From Ruminococcus sp. CAG:382 (GTDB lineage: Bacteria > Bacillota > Clostridia > Oscillospirales > CAG-382): a stretch of 13,799 nt of DNA. The position numbers and the translations under genes were made by a program. The stretch is taken from positions 9,998 through 23,796 of the forward strand of contig FR892218.1 of assembly GCA_000433115.1 (NCBI GenBank), in the 5' to 3' direction. Shown here in pieces: positions 6,027 through 13,117 of the stretch; the stretch's first letter is position 1, and each line of letters begins with the position of its first letter. The notes beneath the pieces were generated by a model. It searched no databases, was not told the origin of the DNA, and worked only from the letters and a program-made list of their open reading frames with translations.

Positions 6027-6512
6027 ATGTTCATACTGCTGTTTTTGTTCTGGCTTATGATGATGGGCAGCATAACGACCGAGATCGTCCTGTTCGGTCT
6101 GCTCATCTCAGCCGCGATATATTTTCTGATGTACAAGCTCTTCGGAATCACACCGAAAAAAGAACTCAGATACATATCCCTGGCATGGTACGCGCCGATG
6201 TTCCTGTTCCTGATGCTCCGGGAAGTCATAAAAGCAAATCTCGCGGTTTTGAAAGTTATTTTCAGCGGCACGAAGCATCCCGAATCGGTCATCGTGACCC
6301 GCCGGTTCCCGCTCGTCACAGAATTTGCCCGCAATGTATTTGCAAATTCCATAACACTGACTCCGGGTACGATCTCCGTCGAGGTCATCGGCGATGTTTT
6401 CACCGTTCACGGTCTTGAATCATCTTTTGCGGACGGACTTGATGACTGGGTAGTTTTGAAATTTCTCATGAAAATTGAAAGGAAGCTCGGATATGACTCC
6501 CGAAACGCTTGA
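6027..6512 (+). CDS. mnhE: Mrp-type antiporter subunit E (MnhE/MbhA-like)
   Basis: A small membrane subunit of Mrp cation/proton antiporters and of Mbh-type complexes (161 aa, usual length). Seen: a start with a hydrophobic helix (FILLFLFWLMMMGSI), a second helix at about 20-38, LREVIKANLAVLKVIF at about 63-78, and the family hallmark NSITLTPGTISVEV near 110-123, followed by a cytoplasmic tail. The ATG at 6027 was chosen over an in-frame TTG at 6006 because AAAAGGG sits about 7 nt before it and the family normally begins at this hydrophobic helix. First gene of the operon; its 3' end overlaps the next gene by 20 nt. Confidence 0.93.
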   Translation: MFILLFLFWLMMMGSITTEIVLFGLLISAAIYFLMYKLFGITPKKELRYISLAWYAPMFLFLMLREVIKANLAVLKVIFSGTKHPESVIVTRRFPLVTEFARNVFANSITLTPGTISVEVIGDVFTVHGLESSFADGLDDWVVLKFLMKIERKLGYDSRNA

Positions 6513-6786
6513 ATATTACATACTTCTCGGTCTCCTCATAGTCGTCGGCGTGTGCATGCTTCTGTCGCTTGTACGTTGTATATGCGGTCCGAAAATCGGC
6601 GACCGCATCATTGCGGTGAACATGACCAACACACTTGCGGTGATTGCGATTGCGGACCTTGCCGTGATGGGCGGAGAGGGATATCTCGCCGATGTGTGCC
6701 TTATATACGTGATGATCGGTTTCCTCGCCGTCGTTGCACTCTGCCGTGTATTCATAAAGCGTGCGCGCAGGGAGGATTACAGATGA
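6493..6786 (+). CDS. mnhF: Mrp-type antiporter subunit F (MnhF/MbhB-like)
   Basis: A 97-aa membrane subunit with three predicted helices (about 9-29, 35-56 and 62-84). Seen: the family loop GPKIGDRIIAVN at 32-43 and YLADVCLIYVMIGF at about 61-74, in which the acidic residue of the third helix is kept. In Mrp and Mbh complexes this subunit is part of the proposed sodium path together with subunits G and C. The ATG at 6493 is preceded by AAAGGAAG at 9 nt and lies inside the mnhE reading frame; an in-frame TTG at 6475 would lack a ribosome site. The stop overlaps the next ATG (ATGA). Confidence 0.92.
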   Translation: MTPETLEYYILLGLLIVVGVCMLLSLVRCICGPKIGDRIIAVNMTNTLAVIAIADLAVMGGEGYLADVCLIYVMIGFLAVVALCRVFIKRARREDYR

Positions 6787-7112
6787 ATGCAGCATATATT
6801 CCCGTAATTCTTGCCGGAATTTCAATTGCCGTCGGAGTATTCTTTCTCATCTGCGAAATGCTCGGCGTATACCGTTTCCGCTATGCGCTTGCACGTATGC
6901 ACGCAGCCGCGCTCGGCGACACGGGAGGACTGTTTTTCGTCCTGCTCGGTCTTATCATACTTAACGGTTTGCAGGCATCGTCCGTAAAGCTCGCCGCCAT
7001 CGTCCTGATCATGTGGATAACATCGCCGGTGTCGGGACATCTTCTCTCAAAGCTTATCTATTACACCGACAACAATGTGTCAAATGACTGCGACATCAGA
7101 AAGGAACGCTGA
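6783..7112 (+). CDS. mnhG: Mrp-type antiporter subunit G (MnhG/MbhC-like)
   Basis: A 109-aa membrane subunit with three predicted helices. Seen: GVYRFRYALARMHAAALGDTGG at about 26-47, matching the family pattern G-x-x-R-F followed by R-x-H-A-A and a D-T-x-G turn, then a helix FFVLLGLIILNG. Family knowledge: packs with subunits E and F near the MrpA C-terminal region. The ATG at 6783 overlaps the mnhF stop and has AGGGAGG at 7 nt. The C-terminal tail is polar (residues about 95-109) and ends in a cluster of charged residues. Confidence 0.92.
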   Translation: MNAAYIPVILAGISIAVGVFFLICEMLGVYRFRYALARMHAAALGDTGGLFFVLLGLIILNGLQASSVKLAAIVLIMWITSPVSGHLLSKLIYYTDNNVSNDCDIRKER

Positions 7113-7115
7113 AAA

Positions 7116-7394
7116 ATGGAAGTATTCCGCATAATTTTGCTTGTATTTCTCGTGATATGCTCAATTGCGGCGTCTCTTACGAAAAACACACTGATATCGG
7201 TCATAATTTTCATGTCATACAGCGTCGTCATGTCTGTCATCTGGGCTCTTCTCAAAGCTCCGGACCTTGCAATCACCGAGGCTGCCGTCGGTGCAGGTGT
7301 GACAAGCGTGCTGTTTTTCATAACACTGAAAAAAATCCGTCTTATACGCGACAACGAGCACAAGGAGAACAGTGATGAAAACAAAGCTGAATAA
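7116..7394 (+). CDS. DUF4040 subunit (MbhD-like, corresponds to part of the MrpA C-terminal region)
   Basis: A 92-aa membrane protein of three helices. Seen: the hallmark APDLAITEAAVGAG at about 48-61, with the conserved acidic residues of the DUF4040 domain, and a charged tail. In Bacillus-type Mrp this segment is fused inside the large MrpA; in Mbh and Mbs complexes it is a separate gene (MbhD), as it is here. The ATG at 7116 has AAGGAA at 9 nt. It overlaps the next gene by 20 nt. The free-standing form is the main clue that this operon belongs to the Mbh-like branch. Confidence 0.9.
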   Translation: MEVFRIILLVFLVICSIAASLTKNTLISVIIFMSYSVVMSVIWALLKAPDLAITEAAVGAGVTSVLFFITLKKIRLIRDNEHKENSDENKAE

Positions 7395-8316
7395 GCTGAG
7401 GGAGCTCATACGCTATTGGGACGAGACGTCAATCGACCCGACTGATAAAATCAGCGACGGCTCGACCGAAATCGTAAGCGATGCAAACGACGAAAGCAAA
7501 AAAACAAATATACGCCTGATCGACCGCGTGCTCACCGTCCATTCCGAAAGGAAGCTCGTTCACGGTATGATAAAGGGCTTTGACGCGCTGTATTACGCCG
7601 CCGCGGTGTTTGTCTGCCTTGTGCTCAGCTCCGCACTTATATATATGGCGTTCAAGCTCCCCGCCTTCGGTATCGCGGATACGCCGCACAACAACGAAGT
7701 ATACGAGCGCTATATCGAACACGCCGTTGACGAAACGGGCGCGGTCAACGCAGTCGCGGGCATGATACTCGACTATCGCGCATTCGATACGCTCGGCGAA
7801 TCGCATGTGTTGTTCACCGCACTGATGTGCGTGATGATACTTCTGAAAAACACGCCGAACAGCACCGTTACCGACCCGGGCGAAAAGCTGTTTGACCTCA
7901 GGGACGACGTTCCTCTCAGGAATACCGTACGCTGTGTGTTTCCGTTTGTCGTCATGTTCGGCGCATATGTGCTTCTTGCCGGACATCTCGGACCGGGCGG
8001 CGGTTTTTCGGGCGGTGCAATACTAGGCGCCGGAATGATCTTGCTGTCATGCTCCTACGGCGACGAAAAAACCGGAGTTTTCTTCAATGAAAAGGTTTTC
8101 AAGGCAGTTTCCTGTACTGCACTCTGCTTTTACAGCCTGTCAAAAACCTACTCGTTCTATACCGGTGCAAACGACCTTGAAAGCATAATCCCGAAGGGTA
8201 CTCCGGGAGCGATTCTTTCTGCGGGACTCATTCTTCCGCTCGACATCGCCGTCGGGCTTGTCGTCGCCTGCACAATGTTCGGCTTCTATTCCCTGTTCAC
8301 GAAAGGTAAGATCTGA
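7375..8316 (+). CDS. Fused MbhE-like and MnhB subunit with an N-terminal soluble extension
   Basis: A 313-aa membrane protein made of three parts. Residues 1-65 are polar and charged with no membrane helix. Residues about 68-160 match MbhE: a helix (72-93), the FGIADTP loop, ERYIEHAVDETGAVNAV, ILDYRAFDTLGE (131-142) and a second helix. Residues about 182-307 match MnhB/MrpB (PF04039): an R-N-T-V-R start, a helix, AGHLGPGGGFSGGAILGAG (202-220), and two more helices. In Pyrococcus these two parts are separate genes (mbhE and mbhF); in Bacillus the first is the end of MrpA. The ATG at 7375 was chosen over the GTG at 7372 because AAGGAG at 7362-7367 gives a 7-nt spacing. The stop TGA overlaps the next ATG. 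Confidence 0.9.
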   Translation: MKTKLNKLRELIRYWDETSIDPTDKISDGSTEIVSDANDESKKTNIRLIDRVLTVHSERKLVHGMIKGFDALYYAAAVFVCLVLSSALIYMAFKLPAFGIADTPHNNEVYERYIEHAVDETGAVNAVAGMILDYRAFDTLGESHVLFTALMCVMILLKNTPNSTVTDPGEKLFDLRDDVPLRNTVRCVFPFVVMFGAYVLLAGHLGPGGGFSGGAILGAGMILLSCSYGDEKTGVFFNEKVFKAVSCTALCFYSLSKTYSFYTGANDLESIIPKGTPGAILSAGLILPLDIAVGLVVACTMFGFYSLFTKGKI

Positions 8317-8693
8317 TGGACGCGTTTTTTTCAAACTATGAAGAGATTGTTGCCATGCTTCTTTTCGGCATCGGCTTCACGACCCTGATGTTTCACCGCA
8401 ACCTTGTCAAGAAAATAATCGGTCTCAACATAATGGACACCGCCGTATATCTGTTCCTTGCCTCAATGGGATATATCGAAGGAGGCATGGCTCCGATAGT
8501 GCCGCCGGAAGGCGCGGCTGACGCTTCTCTTTATGTCAACCCCATTCCCGCCGGACTTGTACTCACGGGCATCGTCGTTTCGGTCAGCGTGACAGCCGTT
8601 TCGCTTGCGCTTACGGTTCGTCTTTACAAGCGCTATCACACGCTGAACATTGATGAAATATATATGTTCGCGCAGAAAGAGGACGTGAGCTGA
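8316..8693 (+). CDS. mnhC: Mrp-type antiporter subunit C (MnhC/MbhG-like, NuoK family)
   Basis: A 125-aa membrane subunit with three helices, homologous to NuoK of complex I. Seen: LVKKIIGLNIMDTAVYLFLASMG near 30-52 and NPIPAGLVLTGIVVSVSVTAV near 75-95, matching the family pattern D/N-P-L/I-P followed by ALVLTAIVI. Family knowledge: it lies between subunit D and the F/G group and takes part in coupled ion movement. The loop between helices two and three (about 55-72) is longer and proline- and glycine-rich. The ATG at 8316 overlaps the previous stop (TGATG) with AAAGG upstream. Confidence 0.9.
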   Translation: MDAFFSNYEEIVAMLLFGIGFTTLMFHRNLVKKIIGLNIMDTAVYLFLASMGYIEGGMAPIVPPEGAADASLYVNPIPAGLVLTGIVVSVSVTAVSLALTVRLYKRYHTLNIDEIYMFAQKEDVS

Positions 8694-8694
8694 T

Positions 8695-10191
8695 ATGGAA
8701 TTTTTCATCAACTTCCCGTTTTTCTCGATTGTCATGTCGCTCGTCTGCGCCGCAGTGTCTTCGGTACTGAAGCATAAGGCGGCGCGCATACTCTGCTTTT
8801 GCTCAAACATTGCGGCGATAGCACTGTCCGCCTGCACGCTTGTATTGACAGTTACGACAGGCTCTGCATATTCCTACCGCATGGGTCATTTCGACGCTCC
8901 GTGGGGCAACATGATACGCTTCGGTCCGCTCGAATCCTTTCTTGCAGTATTTTTCTGCATGATTCTGCTGCTTTCGGTGCGCGGCGGTCTCAAGCATCTG
9001 TACGACGACAACGACGAATACAAGCTGAATTACTATTTTGCACTCATCAACCTGCTTCAGGCGGCAATACTCGCACTGCTTTACACCGACGACGTTTTCA
9101 CCGCCTACGTTTTCATTGAAATCTGCACTCTTGCCTCAACGGGCATACTGATGATACGTCAGGTCGGCAGAACAACTGTTGCGGCAGTACGATATCTCAT
9201 ATTCAACCTGCTTGGAAGCGGTCTGTTCCTAATAGGAATCATAATTCTCTACGACATAACCGGTCATCTGCTCATCCCGAACATCGCCGAATCCGTCACA
9301 AATCTCGTCGCAAACGGCGAATATCCCGTGCCGCTTCTTATCTCCGCGTCGCTCATAACGCTCGGTCTCGCAGTAAAAAGCGGTCTGTTCCCCTTCTGCT
9401 ACTGGATGCCGGATACCTACGGCTATGCCACTACGGCATCAAGCTCGATAATTTCGGGCATCGTTTCGAAAATTTATATTTTCACATCGATAAAAATGCT
9501 TTACCGCGTAATGGGTGCGTCATACGCGACGCAGTCGCATATCACAGATGTGCTGTTCGTATTCGGACTTGCGGGCATGATAATCGGCTCGCTGCACGCC
9601 ATACGCGAAAAGAACATAAACCGCATGGTAGCGTTCTCGTCGGCGGCACAGATAGGCTATATTTACGCCGCCATAGGGCTCGGCACCGAAGCCGGGCTTG
9701 CCGCCGCAGTATTCCATATGATGACACACGCTCTGACAAAACCGCTCCTTTTCACCGCTGCCGACGGGCTCATCGATGCAGTCGGCAACCGGAAGGACTT
9801 TGCGTCGCTACGCGGCTCTGCTCACCTTAACCGCCTTGCCGGCATCGGCTTTACGGTCGGTTCACTTTCAATGGTGGGTCTTCCGGCTTTTTCGGGATTT
9901 GTTTCAAAGCTCCTCATCGCGGAAGCCTCGACCAATGTGGCAGGCAAAATGCTGGCAACGCTGATCGTGCTGTCTGTCAGCACAATCCTGAATGCCGTAT
10001 ACTTCCTGCATACCGTCATCACGATATACACTCCGCGAACGCCCGATCTGCCCGTTTACGGCGTCATGAAAAACCGCAAAGGGCTTTTCGCCGTATATGC
10101 ATGCTTCATAGCAGCCATTCTCCTTCTCGGACTTCACCCCCAGCCCGTTTTGAACATACTGTCGTCGGGCATAACGCTGTTTGTAAAATAA
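8695..10191 (+). CDS. Antiporter-like subunit 1 (MrpD/MbhH-like, proton_antipo_M family)
   Basis: A 498-aa polytopic protein (about 14 helices expected for the family) that would carry one ion channel of the complex. Seen: helix-5 glutamate E142 in FIEICTLAS, helix-7 lysine K228 in AVKSGLFPF, helix-8 lysine K259 in SGIVSKIYIF, the H341-H345-K349 group in VFHMMTHALTKPLLF, and helix-12 lysine K405 in GFVSKLL. All the charged residues of a working channel are therefore present. Odd point: the segment after helix 7 reads CYWMPDTYGYATTAS (235-249), whereas most paralogs have LH-x-W-L-P-x-A-H-P-x-A-P-x-P. Its position directly after mnhC marks it as the MrpD/MbhH equivalent. The ATG at 8695 lies 1 nt after the mnhC stop, with AGAGGA 11 nt upstream. 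Confidence 0.92.
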   Translation: MEFFINFPFFSIVMSLVCAAVSSVLKHKAARILCFCSNIAAIALSACTLVLTVTTGSAYSYRMGHFDAPWGNMIRFGPLESFLAVFFCMILLLSVRGGLKHLYDDNDEYKLNYYFALINLLQAAILALLYTDDVFTAYVFIEICTLASTGILMIRQVGRTTVAAVRYLIFNLLGSGLFLIGIIILYDITGHLLIPNIAESVTNLVANGEYPVPLLISASLITLGLAVKSGLFPFCYWMPDTYGYATTASSSIISGIVSKIYIFTSIKMLYRVMGASYATQSHITDVLFVFGLAGMIIGSLHAIREKNINRMVAFSSAAQIGYIYAAIGLGTEAGLAAAVFHMMTHALTKPLLFTAADGLIDAVGNRKDFASLRGSAHLNRLAGIGFTVGSLSMVGLPAFSGFVSKLLIAEASTNVAGKMLATLIVLSVSTILNAVYFLHTVITIYTPRTPDLPVYGVMKNRKGLFAVYACFIAAILLLGLHPQPVLNILSSGITLFVK

Positions 10192-10204
10192 CGAGGTACC
10201 GCCA

Positions 10205-11629
10205 ATGCTTTACCCATATCTTTCAATGCTGATACCGATTTTCTTCGGCATTCTGCTTCTGATACTGAATCTCAAGGAAAGCCGCCGTCTCAAACTGTTT
10301 GCGGTCACGTTGGCAATCACCGCGTCGCTTGCGTTTGTAATCGTTTCCGCAATCGGCGACAAGCACATCTCCGAGCTTATTCCCTTTTCGGACACGCTCG
10401 GCATAGTCTTCGAAACGGACGGTCTTTCAAAGCTGTTTGCGCTGACAACAAACCTGATCTGGCTTTTTGTTGCCGTGTATTCTTTCGGATATATGAAGCA
10501 CGAACAGAACGAAAATCTGTTTTACGGTTTCATGCTCATTACCCTCGGTGTACTCAATGCGCTTTGGTTTTCGGGCAATCTGCTGACAATGTACCTTTGT
10601 TTTGAGCTTGCAACGCTCGCTTCAATGCCGATGGTTCTGTCATCGCTGTCAAAGGAAGCGATAAAGGCGGCACAGAAATATCTGTTTTACAGCATCGGCG
10701 GCGCTTTTCTTGCCCTGTTCGGAATCGTCGTGCTTTATTCAAAGGGACTCGGCGACGGTATCTTCGGCGTTGACACAGTCGCAATACCGACCGATGACCC
10801 GCTGGTGCTCACCGCAATGCTGATGATGATCATCGGTTTCGGTACAAAAGCCGGTATGTACCCCATGCACGGTTGGCTGCCCACCGCGCATCCTGTCGCG
10901 CCGTCGCCTGCTTCCGCTCTTCTTTCCGGTCTTATCGCCGAAGCCGGCGTTTTTGCGGTCATACGCGTCACACGCTGCACTCCCGTTTCCGTAAAGGGGA
11001 CGTGGGTCCAGTACGTCTGGCTGGTCCTTGCTCTAATAACCGTTTTCATCGGCTCGATGATGGCATATCGCGAAAAGCATATAAAAAAACGACTTGCATA
11101 CTCCACCGTTTCTCAGGTTTCATACATGATGGCAGGGCTTGCATGCTGTAATTCCATAGCGTTTTACGGCGCAATACTGCATTATATTTTCCACGCGATA
11201 ATCAAAACCGCGCTCTTCATGTCCGCAGGCTCGATAATCATGCAGACGGGAAAGACAAACGTTGACGCGCTTGAAGGTGTCGGCAAAGAAATGCCCGTGA
11301 CCATGTGGGGATATACTCTTGCGTCGCTCGGACTCATCGGCATACCGCCCGCCTGCGGCTTTTTCAGCAAGTATTATCTCTGCGTCGGCGCGCTCGGCGA
11401 CGCCGGTCTCGGCGCATTCGGATATATAATCCCCGCCGTACTCATAATTTCGGCACTTCTGACAGCCGGATACCTCCTGCCTGTTACCGTAAAGGGCTTC
11501 TTCCCGAATAAAGATTTCATCCCCGAAAGGCGCGAAACGGGCGCGGTAATGTATATTCCGCTACTCCTGCTCGGCGTTTTGACCTTCCTTGCCTCGCTGC
11601 TTGTCGAAAACCTCTCAAAACTAATATGA
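10205..11629 (+). CDS. Antiporter-like subunit 2 (proton_antipo_M family) with a helix-8 Lys to Glu change
   Basis: A 474-aa polytopic membrane protein of the NuoL/M/N and MrpA/D family. Seen: E134 in CFELATLAS, K215 in GFGTKAGMYPMHGWLPTAHP, the motif APSPASALL at 232-240, H326/H330/K334 in HYIFHAIIKTALF, and K389 in GFFSKYYL. The helix-8 position that is lysine in subunits 1 and 3 is glutamate here (E246 in GLIAEAGVF). This either alters the proton path or forms a charge pair with a neighbour; both are inference. The ATG at 10205 lies 13 nt after the preceding stop, with GAGGT at 7 nt. It is not a copy of subunit 1: the two differ over most of their length. Confidence 0.91.
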   Translation: MLYPYLSMLIPIFFGILLLILNLKESRRLKLFAVTLAITASLAFVIVSAIGDKHISELIPFSDTLGIVFETDGLSKLFALTTNLIWLFVAVYSFGYMKHEQNENLFYGFMLITLGVLNALWFSGNLLTMYLCFELATLASMPMVLSSLSKEAIKAAQKYLFYSIGGAFLALFGIVVLYSKGLGDGIFGVDTVAIPTDDPLVLTAMLMMIIGFGTKAGMYPMHGWLPTAHPVAPSPASALLSGLIAEAGVFAVIRVTRCTPVSVKGTWVQYVWLVLALITVFIGSMMAYREKHIKKRLAYSTVSQVSYMMAGLACCNSIAFYGAILHYIFHAIIKTALFMSAGSIIMQTGKTNVDALEGVGKEMPVTMWGYTLASLGLIGIPPACGFFSKYYLCVGALGDAGLGAFGYIIPAVLIISALLTAGYLLPVTVKGFFPNKDFIPERRETGAVMYIPLLLLGVLTFLASLLVENLSKLI

Positions 11630-11644
11630 AAAGAGGTGCAGAAA

Positions 11645-13102
11645 ATGCCTGCTTTCCTTCCGGCTGTCGCCGTTTTGCTCCCGTTTGCGGGCGCCGTCAT
11701 ATCATATTTCATGCGCAAAAGGCTTGCAGCCTTCAAAAAGCCGTTCGTAATCGGTATAACCGCGCTGACATCTGCATTTGTATGGCTTTGCGTGTTTTTT
11801 TCGCGCGGCAGTGACGTGACCCTGTTTTATTTCACCGACACGCTGCGCGTCGGTCTCTGCCCCGACGGCATCGGGCTGTTTTTTGCGGCACTTGCCTCGG
11901 TGATGTGGATATTCACCGTAATTTACGCCTTTGAATACATGAAAGGCAAAGAGCATCTCAATATGTTCTTTGCCTTCTTCACCGCCGCATACGGCGCAAC
12001 GCTCGGCATTGCCATGAGTGCAGACCTCCTGACGATGTATTTCTTCTATGAAATACTAACGCTTGTGACGCTTCCGCTCGTAATACAGCCGATGACCAAA
12101 AAAGCGATACGCGCCGGACGAAAATATCTTTATATGTCCCTCGGCGGCAGCGCTTTTGCCTTCATCGGACTGGTCATTCTGATCCATCAGACAGGGCAAG
12201 CCGAATTCGTCTCAGGCGGGATTTATGACAACGCGCTCGATACAACGGGGCTTGTTGCGTATCTTCTCACATTTCTCGGCTTCGGTGTCAAATCCGCCGT
12301 ATTTCCGCTCCACATCTGGCTTCCCGCCGCGTCTGTCGCACCCACACCGGTCACGGCGCTGCTTCATGCCGTCGCCGTCGTAAAGTCCGGCGTATTTGCG
12401 ATAATACGTGTGACCTATTACTGCTACGGTGTTGAAGCAATACGCGGAACGTGGGCGCAGTATACGGCGCTCATCATCGCAATCATCACGATAGTTTACG
12501 GCTCGGCAATGGCGCTTCGTGAGCGTCATTTCAAGCGCCGACTTGCGTATTCCACGGTTTCGAACATATCATACATCGTTTTCGGCGCAATGCTGCTGTC
12601 GGAAGCGGGACTTGCCGCTGCGCTGATGCATTTTCTGTTCCACTCGGTGACGAAAATAGCCGCTTTCATGAACGCGGGCGCGGTCATTGAAACGACAGAA
12701 CGCGAATACATATTCCGACTCGACGGACTCGGCAGAAAAATGCCGGTAACCTTCGGCTGCTTTACCGTCTCGGCACTCAGTCTTACCGGTATACCGCTGT
12801 TTTGCGGATTTTTCAGCAAGTGGAATCTCTGTACGGCGGCGCTTGCCGACGGCGGCGCTTACGGTATTGTCGGCGTTGCGGCACTGCTTATCTCGGCTCT
12901 CTTCACCGCAATTTATATGTTTTCAATCGTCATCCGAGCCTTTTTCAGACAGGGAGAAGACCTTGAAGACGTGCATGAAGCAAACTGGCGTATGTCATGG
13001 ATCGCCTTGCCGCTTGCTCTCTTCATGGCGCTTGCATTTGTCCTCATGCCTCAACTCAGTCAATATTTCAATTCAATCGCTTCCGCGGCGTTTGCCGCGT
13101 AG
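11645..13102 (+). CDS. Antiporter-like subunit 3 (proton_antipo_M family)
   Basis: A 485-aa polytopic membrane protein of the same family. Seen: E136 in FYEILTLVTLP, K216 in GFGVKSAVFPLHIWLPAAS, APTPVTALLHAVAVVKSG with H241 and K247, H329/H333/K337 in MHFLFHSVTKIAAF, and K392 in GFFSKWNLC. The LLHA-x-x-x-V-K-S-G form of helix 8 is typical of MrpA N-terminal and hydrogenase-type antiporter subunits. The full charged set is present, so it should be a working channel. The ATG at 11645 was chosen over an in-frame GTG at 11636 because AGAGGTG lies just before it and covers the GTG. Subunits 2 and 3 share several motifs (ITFIGSMMA/ITIVYGSAMA-like helix, RLAYSTVS), so they are probably the closest pair. 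Confidence 0.91.
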   Translation: MPAFLPAVAVLLPFAGAVISYFMRKRLAAFKKPFVIGITALTSAFVWLCVFFSRGSDVTLFYFTDTLRVGLCPDGIGLFFAALASVMWIFTVIYAFEYMKGKEHLNMFFAFFTAAYGATLGIAMSADLLTMYFFYEILTLVTLPLVIQPMTKKAIRAGRKYLYMSLGGSAFAFIGLVILIHQTGQAEFVSGGIYDNALDTTGLVAYLLTFLGFGVKSAVFPLHIWLPAASVAPTPVTALLHAVAVVKSGVFAIIRVTYYCYGVEAIRGTWAQYTALIIAIITIVYGSAMALRERHFKRRLAYSTVSNISYIVFGAMLLSEAGLAAALMHFLFHSVTKIAAFMNAGAVIETTEREYIFRLDGLGRKMPVTFGCFTVSALSLTGIPLFCGFFSKWNLCTAALADGGAYGIVGVAALLISALFTAIYMFSIVIRAFFRQGEDLEDVHEANWRMSWIALPLALFMALAFVLMPQLSQYFNSIASAAFAA

Positions 13103-13117
13103 AAGGGCGGTCGCATC

